Shown piece after piece: positions 27,746-36,863 of a DNA stretch of 64,000 bases. The notes under the pieces were generated by a model. It made no database searches. It was not told the DNA's origin and worked only from the letters and a program-made list of their open reading frames with translations. Position numbers and translations under genes: made by a program. Source of the stretch: Rhizobacter koreensis (lineage in GTDB: Bacteria > Pseudomonadota > Gammaproteobacteria > Burkholderiales > Burkholderiaceae_C); assembly GCF_013366375.1 (NCBI RefSeq), contig NZ_JABWMJ010000010.1, forward strand, positions 124,001-188,000. The letters are read 5' to 3'. The stretch's first letter is position 1. Each line of letters opens with the position of its first letter.

Positions 27746-28768
27746 ATGAGCATCGGCCGCACCGACCTCAACCTGCTGAAGGTCTTCGACGCCGTCTACG
27801 AGGACCGCAATCTCGTGACGGCGGGGCGCCGCCTGAACCTCACGCAGTCGGCGGTCAGTCACGCGCTCGCCCGCTTGCGCGAGCTCGTACGTGACCCGCT
27901 TTTCGTTCGCACCGGCAAGGGCATGGTGCCGACGGGTCGGGCCACCGCGATGGCACCCGAGCTGCGCGACGCCCTGCGCCGCATCGAGTCGACGCTCGGC
28001 ATCGAGCCGTTCGCGCCCGAGCGCTCCTCTCGTCGCTTCGTCATCGCCGCGAACGACCATGTGACGGTGGTCATCGTCGCACCGCTCGCGCGCCGGCTGC
28101 AGGCCGAAGCGCCGGGCGTCGACCTCGTCATTCGGCCGTCGACGCGGCTCGACCTCGCCGAGCAGATGGACGTCGGCCGAATCGATCTGGCCATCGGCAT
28201 CTTCTCGCAGGTGCCGCCGCGCCTGAGCTCGCGCACCCTCGTCACGCAGGGGGAAGCGATCGTGATGCGCCAGGGTCATCCCGCTGCCGACCGGACGTGC
28301 ACGCTCGCGGACCTGGTCAAGTACCCGCTGGTGACGATCTCGGTCGGCGGTCAGGAAGAGGGAGCCGTCGATGGGTTCATCCTGGAACGCGGCTTGGCGC
28401 GTCAATCGGAAATGTTCGACCGCCATGCGCTGGATGAGGCGATCGGTACCGGCAACCGGCGCCCTCGCGTGCGCATCACGGTGCCGCATTCGCTGGCGAT
28501 ACCTGCGCTGCTGAGCGACAGCGACATGCTGGCCATCGTCCCGATGTCGCTTGCGCACGCCCTGACGCGCACGAGAGAGCTCGTGATGCGCGCGAGTCCC
28601 TATCCGGCGCCGATGGCTGTGACCCAAGCCGTGTGGCATCGGCGCAATGACCAGGACACGGGACACCAGTGGTTGCGGGACAGGATCGCCGAGGCAGCCG
28701 ATGGCGCTCAGCAGAGTGCGAGCGTGCGAGCGGCGCGGCCCAGGGTCGGTCGCAGGCGCACGCCGTAG
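27746..28768 (+). CDS. LysR-family transcriptional regulator (pnbR-like position)
   Basis: 340 residues from ATG 27746, preceded by GGGAG at a good distance; an upstream in-frame ATG at 27686 lacks a ribosome site. DLNLLKVFDAVYEDRNLVTAGRRLNLTQSAVSHALARLRE is the helix-turn-helix of the NodD/LinR-type LysR branch. The C-terminal domain is followed by an Arg/Ala-rich tail. Divergence from the Bug-lyase-nitroreductase genes points to regulation by the nitroaromatic or a downstream metabolite. Confidence 0.88.
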   Translation: MSIGRTDLNLLKVFDAVYEDRNLVTAGRRLNLTQSAVSHALARLRELVRDPLFVRTGKGMVPTGRATAMAPELRDALRRIESTLGIEPFAPERSSRRFVIAANDHVTVVIVAPLARRLQAEAPGVDLVIRPSTRLDLAEQMDVGRIDLAIGIFSQVPPRLSSRTLVTQGEAIVMRQGHPAADRTCTLADLVKYPLVTISVGGQEEGAVDGFILERGLARQSEMFDRHALDEAIGTGNRRPRVRITVPHSLAIPALLSDSDMLAIVPMSLAHALTRTRELVMRASPYPAPMAVTQAVWHRRNDQDTGHQWLRDRIAEAADGAQQSASVRAARPRVGRRRTP

Positions 28769-29005
28769 AACATCGACGAACCCGCGCCCTTTTCACCCCT
28801 GCGGCGGGTCGTCGAGTTCCGCGAGGTCGCTCCTGAATCGGATTCCCTCGAACAGACGCCCGCGGGACGCGAATCGCGACGCGAGGCTGGCGTCACGCCA
28901 GACCCTGCGTGCGAGATTGCCGAAGAGGTGCTCGTCGAGGGGACGTCGCGCGCGGCGGGTTGTGTTCGGTAGCGGCGTGGCGCGAGGCCGAATGGCTGGT
29001 CTGTC

Positions 29006-29476
29006 TCAGCGTTCCCGCTCCGGGAGCGCGATGTCGAAGTGCATCACGTCCTCCCGCACGCCGAGCTTGCCGTAGAGCGCGACCGCGGGATCGTCGCCGT
29101 AATCCGCCTGCACGAAGATGACATGGAAGCCCCGCTCGACCGCGAGCGCCTTGAGCGCCTCGATCATTGCGGTCGCGAGACCGCGCCGTCGATGTCTCGC
29201 GGCGACGGCAAGGTCGTAGATGTAGAACTCGCTGCGCGCCTGCTCGAACTTGGGCAGCACGTAGCCGGCGAGCCCGCCCACGCACACGGCATCGTCGAAC
29301 GCCGCGACGGCGACGAAGTGCTCGCTCGAAAGCAGCCGGCCGAGATAGGCATCGTCCGGCTGCCGGGCGCAGTAGGTCTCGCGATCGTCGAACGCCTCTC
29401 CGAACAGCGTGAGCATGGCGCGCAGCGCCGCGGTGTGGCCATGGCCGAGCACCCGAACGCGGGCGGCCGGGATCAT
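29006..29476 (-). CDS. AAC(3)-I family aminoglycoside 3-N-acetyltransferase homologue (GNAT)
   Basis: 156 residues. The acetyl-CoA motif A is [17 protein letters not shown] (about 96-112). Blocks [38 protein letters not shown] and VMHFDI are nearly those of AAC(3)-Ia from integron cassettes, so membership in this subfamily looks firm. AAC(3)-I acetylates gentamicin-type aminoglycosides. Here the gene stands alone on the chromosome, convergent with the pnb-type LysR gene, with no integrase or attC-like element noticed, and its codon use looks like its neighbours. Whether it confers resistance is unknown. Confidence 0.82.
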   Translation of the reverse strand: MIPAARVRVLGHGHTAALRAMLTLFGEAFDDRETYCARQPDDAYLGRLLSSEHFVAVAAFDDAVCVGGLAGYVLPKFEQARSEFYIYDLAVAARHRRRGLATAMIEALKALAVERGFHVIFVQADYGDDPAVALYGKLGVREDVMHFDIALPERER

Positions 29477-29609
29477 GGGGTGCGCACCGCCTCGATGTCG
29501 CGCACGCCGGCTTCAGCTTCGGGCGCAGCGCGACTCCGTGCGCTTGCCGGTCGCGTGTTCTGCACGCTTCTCGGGCAGGGGCGTCGGCAGCGTGCGTCGG
29601 TTCGTCGGC

Positions 29610-31373
29610 TTACAGCAAGACGCAGGTGAAGCTCGATGCCGAGTTGACGTCGCCGCTGCCGTTGTAGCGCGGCCACGCCGGGTACTCGCACAGCGGTCGG
29701 GTCCGTCCCGGCACGGCGGCCGTGTCGGCGACGACCTGGGGCGGCGGAGCAACCTGCTTCTCGACCCAGTTCTCGAGCGTCGTGAGCGAGTCCCACGCGG
29801 CGTTGAACTGGGTGCTGACCGCGTGGTTGTAGCCGGGGATCTCGTAGTAGCGCATGAAGTCGGCGACCGCAGCGCTGCCCATCGTCTGCCGCACCCGGCT
29901 CATCAGCTGCTGCGACTCGCGGTTGGGCACCAGGCCGTCGTGGATCCCGTGCGCGATCAGGATCTTCCCGCCCTTGGCGCGCAGACCCGAGAAGTCGGTG
30001 CGGTTCGCATCCTGGATCGCGCCGAGGTCGATGATGCGCTGCTGCCACGCGCCCGGGTTGAGCGGGTCGAGCGCCAGGGGGTTCGCGTTGGGATCGCGCG
30101 TCACGAAGTACTTGACCCACTGATCCCAGAACGTGCTGCCGTACGGTGGCGTGTTCGCCGCGTCGACGGCAGGCGGCATCGGGTTGGCAGGCTGCTGCAC
30201 GCCGAAGGTGAGCGTCAGCACCGTCGGCTGCAGCGCGCTCTGGGTCGCATTCATGCCGGTGGTCGGAATGCCGAGGTCGGTGCCCCACACGGTGTAACCC
30301 GGAGACACGTTCTCGCCGCTGGCGAGTCGGTACGGCAGCAGCGTCGACTGGCCGAACAGCTTCAGCGCGTCGATCATCTGCGGCGTCAGGCAGTTGCTGT
30401 TGTTCTGCCCGGCGGGGCAGACGATCGGCGCGCCGTTCAGCGTCGCGGTGCTCGGATCGAAGCGTGCCTCGCAGGCGCTCTGGTTCGAGATCAGCCCGTC
30501 CATCACATTGTCGAGACCGTCGCAGGCCTGCACGGCGGCATCGAACACCACCTTGCGCTGCGCGCGGCTCGGGTACGCATTGGGCTGAGCCAGTGCGCGC
30601 GTCACACGCCCGAGGTGCAGGTTGAGCGCAGTCGCGTTCCAAGCCGGGTAGAGCACGATCGCGCCGTCGAAATCCTGCGGCCAGGTGCCGACCGCGATCA
30701 GCGCCTCGCGGCCGCCGGTGGAGCCGCCTGCGAAATAGGTGCGCTGGGGCTTCGTGCCATAGCGTGCCGCGATCAGCGCGCCGGCGACGTCGCGCGTCTT
30801 CTTGAGCGCCTCCCCGCCGAAGTTGCGCAGCGCCTCGTCGTTCGCGCCGAAGCTGCCATCGCGACTGCCCGCCGGGCCGGCCTGGTGGCCGGAGTCGCTG
30901 CCGAACGTCGCATAGCCGCGCCCGAGCGGCGTCGGCTTGTCGGTCGGGCCTGCCGGGACGTTGCCGGCGCCGGTCGCGATGGTGCCGTTGTAGCCGCCCC
31001 CGCCGAACATCATCGCCTTGTTGTTCCAGGTCGTCGGCAGGTTGACCTGGAAGCGGATCTTCGGGGCGGTGGCCGAGACCGGGTTGATCTCGCCGAGCAC
31101 GCGGCAGTACTCGCCGACCGCCGTCGCGCCCGTTCCGGCGGCAGCGACGACTTGCGTGCTCGTGACCACGGCGCCCGTCGTGGCCAGGCCGATCGCCGAC
31201 GCCGGCACGGTCATGCCGTTGAGCTCCGCACAGGTCTTCGGCTGCACCTGAGGCGGATCGTCGTCGTCATCGCCGCCGCCTCCGCCTCCGCAGGCGGCCA
31301 GCAGCAGACACAGCCCCGCGGCCGCGACGGCGATGCGCGGGCGCTTGCCTGGATTCGGACGACGTCCAAGCAT
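29610..31373 (-). CDS. Tannase/feruloyl-esterase family lipoprotein
   Basis: 587 residues. The lipoprotein signal ends LLLAAC with Cys28, followed by a Gly/Asp-rich linker (about 29-40). The alpha/beta hydrolase domain has the nucleophile motif AGGSTGGREAL with Ser near 218, the acid in AHGIHDGLVP and the histidine in GYNHAVS. The family hydrolyses aromatic carboxylic esters. Typical members have Cys directly before Ser and after His (the CS-D-HC disulfide); here both neighbours are non-cysteine. It is predicted to be anchored in the outer membrane, and transcribed alone. Confidence 0.82.
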   Translation of the reverse strand: MLGRRPNPGKRPRIAVAAAGLCLLLAACGGGGGGDDDDDPPQVQPKTCAELNGMTVPASAIGLATTGAVVTSTQVVAAAGTGATAVGEYCRVLGEINPVSATAPKIRFQVNLPTTWNNKAMMFGGGGYNGTIATGAGNVPAGPTDKPTPLGRGYATFGSDSGHQAGPAGSRDGSFGANDEALRNFGGEALKKTRDVAGALIAARYGTKPQRTYFAGGSTGGREALIAVGTWPQDFDGAIVLYPAWNATALNLHLGRVTRALAQPNAYPSRAQRKVVFDAAVQACDGLDNVMDGLISNQSACEARFDPSTATLNGAPIVCPAGQNNSNCLTPQMIDALKLFGQSTLLPYRLASGENVSPGYTVWGTDLGIPTTGMNATQSALQPTVLTLTFGVQQPANPMPPAVDAANTPPYGSTFWDQWVKYFVTRDPNANPLALDPLNPGAWQQRIIDLGAIQDANRTDFSGLRAKGGKILIAHGIHDGLVPNRESQQLMSRVRQTMGSAAVADFMRYYEIPGYNHAVSTQFNAAWDSLTTLENWVEKQVAPPPQVVADTAAVPGRTRPLCEYPAWPRYNGSGDVNSASSFTCVLL

Positions 31374-31540
31374 TGCGAACTCCTGGTGGTGGGTTGCAGT
31401 CGAGAGAGCACCTCCACTGGAGAGTAGAAGACTTCGCGCACGCTGAGAAGCACGGGTATCTGCTAACGCCGTCGAATGGCGGCAGCCACGGACGCGGCGA
31501 ACTCGGCCAAGGGTCGGCAGCGCGCCGGAACGCGCCCGTG

Positions 31541-32077
31541 TCAGGGCATCACACGACCTTCGATCGAGTCGTCGAGCGTCTTGCCGATCGCGGCTCCGAC
31601 CAGCATCTTCGCGCCGGCAACCACCGCGCCGTGCTTGTTGTCCCAGTAGTAGCCGCCCGTGGGCTGCACCCGGATCACCGTGATGCGCGGGTCGTCTTCA
31701 CCACCCGTGAACCACGTGCGGAGGATGGGTTCCCAGAGTTGCTTGATCTTCGTCCGGTCGGTGCTGATGCTGGCGGTACCGGTGAGAACGAGGAACCCGG
31801 CGTGCTCGGCGCCCTGCAGGAACAGGCGTACCTCCGGCTGCTGCCCGATTTCGCGGTTCTTGTGACTGTCGCTCGAGCTCAGGAACCAGAGGTTGCCCTC
31901 GTCGTCGACATCCTGCACGCTCATGGGCCGCGTGCCGCCCGAACGGCCCGTGCCCACCGCCGTGCAGAAGAAGCAGGTATCGCTCTTCCTGACGGTCGCC
32001 TTGATCCGTTGCACGGCGGCGTCGCCGCTCACGTCCTCGTAGTTGTCCTCGGGCTGCTGCGCGTTGATCGAATCCAT
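31541..32077 (-). CDS. Pyridoxamine-phosphate-oxidase-like general stress protein (split-barrel flavin binding)
   Basis: 178 residues. The N-terminal half has DTCFFCTAVGTGRSGGTRPMSVQ, then GNLWFLSSSDSHKNREI and VRLFLQG, the pattern of the pyridoxamine-5-phosphate-oxidase-like stress protein 26 family. WEPILRTWFTGGEDDPRITVI and the WDNKHG block complete it. Such proteins bind flavins, and their role is protective but poorly defined. It lies near two other small stress-type genes on the same strand. Confidence 0.82.
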   Translation of the reverse strand: MDSINAQQPEDNYEDVSGDAAVQRIKATVRKSDTCFFCTAVGTGRSGGTRPMSVQDVDDEGNLWFLSSSDSHKNREIGQQPEVRLFLQGAEHAGFLVLTGTASISTDRTKIKQLWEPILRTWFTGGEDDPRITVIRVQPTGGYYWDNKHGAVVAGAKMLVGAAIGKTLDDSIEGRVMP

Positions 32078-32147
32078 GGCGGGTCGAAGGGTGGGGTGAG
32101 ATGCGGGCATTGGCCTGAACGCGCCGTGGCCCGCGGATGCGGCCGCG

Positions 32148-32477
32148 TCAGTGCAGCTGCTTCTTGAGGCTCGAGATCTCGTCGTGCGCCTGAACGACCG
32201 ACGACTGCAGGGCTGCGTCGGTGTCCCGACCGGCGCCAAGGCACGCCTGCTTGGCACGGTCGCCGAGCTGCTCGAGGCGATCGACGGCGCCGATCAGCTG
32301 CTGAGGATCGCCCGAGTGCCGAGCCATGTCGCGCAGCTGTCGCGCCTGCTGGTGCAACTGCGTGAGGGCGTCGCGCAGCTCGGCGGGAACCTCGCTGGCT
32401 CGCTGCATCGCTTGCACCGCGTCGTCCGCACGTTGCTCGAGTCGCTCTGTGCTTTCGCGCGCTTGTTCGATCTGCAT
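32148..32477 (-). CDS. Small predicted helical protein of unknown function
   Basis: 109 residues from ATG 32477, preceded by AAGGAA. It is almost wholly Ala/Gln/Arg/Glu with leucine-type heptads (for example ARESTERLEQRADDAVQAMQRA and LTQLHQQARQLRDMARH), so a helical bundle or coiled coil is expected. One cysteine, no signal peptide and no membrane segment. It lies between the stress-protein-26-like gene and the DUF378 gene on one strand, which hints at a stress role, but I do not recognise a family. Confidence 0.65.
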   Translation of the reverse strand: MQIEQARESTERLEQRADDAVQAMQRASEVPAELRDALTQLHQQARQLRDMARHSGDPQQLIGAVDRLEQLGDRAKQACLGAGRDTDAALQSSVVQAHDEISSLKKQLH

Positions 32478-32571
32478 GGCATTTCCTTTCAGGTTGTCGT
32501 GCCGCACGGCGACACGTCGCCGGCAGCGGATGCAGCAAGCGAGGCCGGGTGCGGCGCTCGCTAGTCAAACC

Positions 32572-32832
32572 TCACGCGGTGCGCTTGCCCAGACGCAGCG
32601 CCAGCGCGATGCCGTAGATGCCGGCCAGGCCGACCAGCGCGTAAACGATTCGGCTGAGGGCCGAGCCTTGCCCGAACAGCGCGGCGACGAGATCGAAGTT
32701 GGCTGCGCCGACCAGGCCCCAGTTCAGCGCGCCGATGATCATCAGGACGAGCGACAGCCAGGCGACGGGGCCGAGCCCGGTACCGCTCGCCGCGGGCGAA
32801 GACAGAGAAGCCGAAGAGGTGTTGATGGCCAT
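32572..32832 (-). CDS. DUF378 family small inner-membrane protein
   Basis: 86 residues. After an Ala/Ser-rich start come two transmembrane helices: VAWLSLVLMIIGALNWGLVG and LSRIVYALVGLAGIYGIALAL. The GALNWGLVG and YALVGLAG segments are the DUF378 signature. No biochemical function is established for the family. Ends with a basic RLGKRTA tail. The start lies 165 bases from the divergent MerR gene, with nested palindromes in the gap. Confidence 0.85.
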   Translation of the reverse strand: MAINTSSASLSSPAASGTGLGPVAWLSLVLMIIGALNWGLVGAANFDLVAALFGQGSALSRIVYALVGLAGIYGIALALRLGKRTA

Positions 32833-32949
32833 ATGAACTCCAGTGGCAAAGGTGAAGGAGCGGGGCGCCGGACGCCTCCGCGTGATGAATGCACGCTCGC
32901 AGCATAGGAACGCTGCGAGCGTCGAGCCGCCGCACGCGTGCGAGCTCAC

Positions 32950-32971
32950 TCCGACGAGTCGGATAATCCGA
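32950..32971. promoter_or_regulatory. Nested palindromes in the DUF378 / MerR divergent region
   Basis: TCCGAC-GA-GTCGGA (32950-32963) overlaps TCGGAT-A-ATCCGA (32959-32971), both perfect inverted repeats, 26-47 bases before the MerR start. MerR regulators bind dyads within their promoters, and GATAAT inside the second could serve as a -10 element. The two dyads share GTCGGA, so occupancy of one would exclude the other. Confidence 0.5.
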
Positions 32972-32996
32972 TTCAAATTCGACTCACGCTGCAGGC

Positions 32997-34037
32997 ATGA
33001 AGGCTCCACGATCGCGCGCTACGAACCCGGAGCCGACCACGTCTGCGACCTATCGCACGGGCGCAGTCGCCCGCATGCTCCAGATGCCCGGCGCGACGCT
33101 GCGGATCTGGGAGCGTCGATACAACGTCGCAGCGCCGGCAACGACGTCGAGCGGCCACCGGCAGTATTCAGCCGCCGATGTCCAGCGTCTCGCGTTGATC
33201 CGTCAACTCACGCTGGTCGGGCACCGGATCGGATCGCTGGCGTCGCTCGACCTCGAGCGGCTGCGGGACGTGGCGTCGACGCATGCGGCCGCGCTGACTC
33301 ACGCGCCCGCTCGTGCGCATCGCACCGGCGCGGCTTGCAAGCTCGCCGTGGTCGGGCGCGGAGCCGAGCACCGGGTAGAGCGGTCGGAGGTGCAGCTACG
33401 TGCCGATCGGGCGGTCCATGTGGCGGCAGCCTTCGGCTCGCTGCGCGCCGCCCGACGCCATGCGGCGGCGGCCCGCCACGACCTGTTGCTGGTCTTCGCC
33501 GACGGTCTGCAGGCGTCGATGCTGGCGGATGTCCAGGCTGCCGCGAAAGCGCTGCGGGCACGGCACACGGCCATAGCCTATTCATTCGCGCCGGGCTCCG
33601 TCACGAGAGCCTTCGCGGCGTGCGGAATCTCGCTTATTCGCGAGCCTCTTGACGACGCGAGCCTCGGAGACTTCCTGAGCCGAGTCGTCGCGACACGTTC
33701 TCGGCAAAGCGCATCGGCAGCTTCGGGCTCGCCGGCAGCTCCCCCGGTCGCCATCACCCTCGGCTCCGAGGCCCCGCGGCGCTACGACGATGCGGCGCTG
33801 GCCGACTTCGCGGGGCTTTCCACCACCATCGCGTGCGAATGCCCGCGCCATCTGGCCGAGATCATCCAGAAGCTGTCGCACTTCGAGGCGTACAGCGCGC
33901 AGTGCGAGCATCTCGACGCGAGCGATGCCGCGCTTCACTCCTACCTGGGCCGAATCACGGCAACAGCCCGCTCGATCTTCGAGTCGGCACTGGAGCATGT
34001 CGCGGTTCGCGAGGGGTTGGTGGTGCCACAACGCTGA
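32997..34037 (+). CDS. MerR-family regulator with extra C-terminal conserved domain
   Basis: 346 residues in three parts. Residues 18-85 are a MerR helix-turn-helix (YRTGAVARMLQMPGATLRIWERRY with the wing GHRQYSAADVQRL). The middle, about 110-230, alternates hydrophobic strands and helices like a Rossmann-type or B12-binding-like sensor, but no ExxxH or DxHxxG cobalamin motif is present. Residues 275-340 form a conserved-looking helical block with CECPRHLAEIIQKLSHFEAY. The signal sensed is unknown. Divergent from three small stress-type genes, which it may control. Confidence 0.82.
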   Translation: MKAPRSRATNPEPTTSATYRTGAVARMLQMPGATLRIWERRYNVAAPATTSSGHRQYSAADVQRLALIRQLTLVGHRIGSLASLDLERLRDVASTHAAALTHAPARAHRTGAACKLAVVGRGAEHRVERSEVQLRADRAVHVAAAFGSLRAARRHAAAARHDLLLVFADGLQASMLADVQAAAKALRARHTAIAYSFAPGSVTRAFAACGISLIREPLDDASLGDFLSRVVATRSRQSASAASGSPAAPPVAITLGSEAPRRYDDAALADFAGLSTTIACECPRHLAEIIQKLSHFEAYSAQCEHLDASDAALHSYLGRITATARSIFESALEHVAVREGLVVPQR

Positions 34038-34158
34038 ACGCGTGCTCGCGCGGCCACGGCTCGACCGGCACGGCCGCAACGGTCCTCCCGCATGCCGAGC
34101 TCGTCTCGATGCGCGGCGCCGCTCGAAACGGCGCGGCAGGCGCTTCCTGCGACGAGCC

Positions 34159-35133
34159 TCAGTTCGTCATCACCAGCTTGCCGCGCACCTGCCGACTGCC
34201 CATGCGCTGGTACGCCTCGCGCAGCTGCGGCATCGGCAAGGTGCGGTCGATCACCGGCTTGACCTTGCCTTCGGCGTACCAGCGGGCGAGCTCGGCCAGC
34301 GCGGCGGCGTTGGCTTTCGGCTCGCGGCGTGCGAAGTCGCCCCAGAACACGCCGACGATGGACGCGCCCTTGAGCAGCGGCAGGTTGAGCGGCAGGGCGG
34401 GGATGTTGCCCTGCGCGAAGCCGACGACGAGATAGCGGCCGCGCCAGGCGATCGAGCGGAACGCCGGCTCCGCGAGATCGCCGCCGACCGGGTCGTAGAT
34501 CACGTCGGGGCCCTTGCCGCCGGTGAGCTCCCTGAGGCGCTCGCGAAAGTTCTCGCTCGCGTAGTTGATGCTGGCGTCGGCACCGATCTCGCGGCAGAGC
34601 GCACACTTCTCGTCGCTCGACGCGCCGGCGATCACGCGGGCGTCGGCGGCCTTGGCGATCTGGATCGCGGCGGTGCCGACTCCGCCGGCGGCGCCGAGCA
34701 CCAGCACGGTCTCGCCGGCCTTCAGCGCGGCTCGGTCGAGCAGGGCGTGATGGGTCGTGCCATAGGTCAGGATGAACGCGGCGGCGTCGTCGAACGCGAA
34801 GCCCTGCGGCAGCGGCATCACCAGATGGGCGTCGACGCAGGCGTGCGTCGCGAAACCGCCGGTGCCGCCGAACGCGGCGACCGCCTGCCCGACCTGCAGG
34901 TGGCGCACGTCGCTGCCGACCGCATCGATCACGCCGGCGTACTCGCTGCCCGGAACGAACGGCAGCGGCGGCTTGTGCTGGTACTTGTTCTGGACGATTA
35001 GCAGATCGGGGAAGTTGAGACTCGCTGCCCTGATCGCCACCCGCACCTGGTTCGCCTGCGGCTCGGGGGTGGGCAGTTCCTTCCACTGCAGCGCCTCGAC
35101 ACCGACCGGGTTCTCGCACAACCACGCCTGCAT
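34159..35133 (-). CDS. NADPH:quinone oxidoreductase family protein (zinc-independent MDR)
   Basis: 324 residues, GGAGG eight bases before the ATG. The medium-chain dehydrogenase fold is evident: the N-terminal GroES-like part with [15 protein letters not shown] and [12 protein letters not shown], then the nucleotide-binding [16 protein letters not shown] and DPVGGD. The zinc-ligand cysteines and histidines of alcohol dehydrogenases are missing, so it belongs with the quinone oxidoreductase (QorA-like) group. Physiological substrate not identifiable. Convergent with the MerR gene, divergent from surE. Confidence 0.88.
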   Translation of the reverse strand: MQAWLCENPVGVEALQWKELPTPEPQANQVRVAIRAASLNFPDLLIVQNKYQHKPPLPFVPGSEYAGVIDAVGSDVRHLQVGQAVAAFGGTGGFATHACVDAHLVMPLPQGFAFDDAAAFILTYGTTHHALLDRAALKAGETVLVLGAAGGVGTAAIQIAKAADARVIAGASSDEKCALCREIGADASINYASENFRERLRELTGGKGPDVIYDPVGGDLAEPAFRSIAWRGRYLVVGFAQGNIPALPLNLPLLKGASIVGVFWGDFARREPKANAAALAELARWYAEGKVKPVIDRTLPMPQLREAYQRMGSRQVRGKLVMTN

Positions 35134-35222
35134 GATGAAACCTCCACGAAGAGCGTCGGCATCATACGAAAGCGTGGCGCCGAGGCTGCAGAGGGCGTGG
35201 GAGCGCTCCCTACAATCGTCCG

Positions 35223-35978
35223 ATGCGGATCCTGGTGGCGAACGACGACGGCTATCTGGCCCCCGGCCTGGCGGCCCTGGTGAAGGCATGCGAAGGACTC
35301 GGCGACCTCGACGTCGTGGCACCCGAGCAGAACGCGAGCGGCACCTCCAACTCGCTGACGCTGAACCGGGGCCTGTCGGTCTACACCGCGGCCAACGGCT
35401 TTCGCTACATCAACGGCACGCCGTCCGACTGCGTGCACCTGGCGCTCTCGGGCATGCTCGACCAGCGTCCCGACCTCGTCGTCTCGGGCATCAACAACGG
35501 CGCCAACATGGGCGACGACACGTTGTACTCGGGCACCGTCGCGGCAGCGATGGAAGGCTTCCTGTTCGGCATCCCGGCGATCGCCTTCTCGCAGGTCGAC
35601 AAGGGCTGGGCCGAGCTCGAGGCCGCGAGCCGCGTCGCTCGCAGCGTCATCGAGCATGTGCTGCGCGACCCGCCGCGCTTCGCGCCGTGGCTGCTGAACG
35701 TGAACATCCCGAACCGGCCCGACGCCGACACGCTGCCGCGCACGATCACGCGGCTCGGCCGCCGTCACGCCAGCGAGCCGGTGATCCGTCAGACCAGCCC
35801 GCGCGGCGATCTGCTGTACTGGATCGGCCCGGCCGGCAACGCGCGCGAGGCGGGCGAGGGCACCGACTTCCACGCCACCGCGAACGGGCAGGTCTCGATC
35901 ACGCCGCTGCACGTCGACCTCACCGACCACGCCACGCTGCCGCATTGGCGCGACTGGGCCGCCGAGGGCGCACGGTGA
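35223..35978 (+). CDS. surE: 5'/3'-nucleotidase SurE
   Basis: 251 residues. The N-terminus [19 protein letters not shown] holds the metal-binding DD pair, and SGTSNSLTL-type [36 protein letters not shown] and ARxSxxxGDxxYWIG-like blocks are all SurE signatures. It dephosphorylates nucleoside monophosphates under stress. It heads the surE-pcm-nlpD operon and overlaps pcm by four bases (GTGA). Confidence 0.95.
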   Translation: MRILVANDDGYLAPGLAALVKACEGLGDLDVVAPEQNASGTSNSLTLNRGLSVYTAANGFRYINGTPSDCVHLALSGMLDQRPDLVVSGINNGANMGDDTLYSGTVAAAMEGFLFGIPAIAFSQVDKGWAELEAASRVARSVIEHVLRDPPRFAPWLLNVNIPNRPDADTLPRTITRLGRRHASEPVIRQTSPRGDLLYWIGPAGNAREAGEGTDFHATANGQVSITPLHVDLTDHATLPHWRDWAAEGAR

Positions 35979-36832
35979 GCGGCGAGGGCACGCCGGCGCG
36001 CAAGTTCCCGCTGCGGCTCGACCGCATCGCCGGCGCCGCCGGCGCGTCGTCGCGCCTGCCGGAGCTCCCCGGCAGTCCGAGCGTCGCGGCGCGCCCGCTG
36101 CTGCGCCCGCAGCGCCAGGTCGCGAATTCGCATGCCGACGCGCGCCATCGTTCCGCGCCCGCCGGCCTGGGCCTCGATTCGGCCGGCGTGCGCGCGCGCA
36201 TGGTGCAGCGCCTGCGCGCCGGCGGCATCAGGCACGAGGCGGTGCTGGCGGCATTCGAGCGCGTGCCGCGTCACGCCTTCGTCGACGCCGCGCTCGTGAC
36301 CCAGGCCTACGAGGACACGAGCCTGCCGATCGGGCATGGTCAGACCATTTCCAAGCCGTCGGTCGTGGCTCGCATGATCGAGTTGCTCTACGGCGGCGCC
36401 AACGCGCAGGCCAGCGGGCGCCTCGTCAACGTGCTCGAGATCGGTACCGGCTGCGGTTACCAGGCCGCGCTGCTCGGCACGCTGGCACGTTCGGTCACGT
36501 CGATCGAGCGACTCAAGCCCCTCCACGACAAGGCGCGTGAACTGCTCGCCCCGCTGCGCCCGCCGAACCTCAGGCTGGTGTTCGGCGACGGCATGCTCGG
36601 CCATGCGCCGAACGCGCCCTACGACGCCATCATCGCGGCCGCCGGCGGGGCGTCGGTGCCGCAGGCCTGGCTCGACCAGCTCGCCGAGGGCGGCCGTCTC
36701 GTCACCCCCGTGCGCGACGGCGGCGGCGACGGTCAAGTGCTCACCGTCATCGACCGTCATGCCGAAGGGTATCGGCGCTCCGTGCACGAAGCCGTCAAGT
36801 TCGTCCCCCTAAAATCCGGGCTTGCGCGTTGA
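35975..36832 (+). CDS. pcm: Protein-L-isoaspartate O-methyltransferase
   Basis: 285 residues from a GTG overlapping the surE stop. The methyltransferase begins near residue 70 ([14 protein letters not shown]); [34 protein letters not shown] and the AdoMet motif [15 protein letters not shown] are diagnostic. It repairs isoaspartyl residues in aged proteins. The first 65-70 residues, rich in Ala/Arg/Pro/Ser, are extra relative to the E. coli enzyme of about 208 residues and are a common betaproteobacterial-type extension or a misplaced start. The neighbourhood is classical. Confidence 0.93.
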   Translation: MSGEGTPARKFPLRLDRIAGAAGASSRLPELPGSPSVAARPLLRPQRQVANSHADARHRSAPAGLGLDSAGVRARMVQRLRAGGIRHEAVLAAFERVPRHAFVDAALVTQAYEDTSLPIGHGQTISKPSVVARMIELLYGGANAQASGRLVNVLEIGTGCGYQAALLGTLARSVTSIERLKPLHDKARELLAPLRPPNLRLVFGDGMLGHAPNAPYDAIIAAAGGASVPQAWLDQLAEGGRLVTPVRDGGGDGQVLTVIDRHAEGYRRSVHEAVKFVPLKSGLAR

Positions 36833-36863
36833 TCGAAGGCCCTCAGTGGCTGCAAAGGACCCA

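Noticed and set aside
28900-29600. Integron cassette around the AAC(3)-I-like gene
   Set aside because: No attC-like imperfect repeat with GTTRRRY core and no integrase was noticed, and the base composition does not change.
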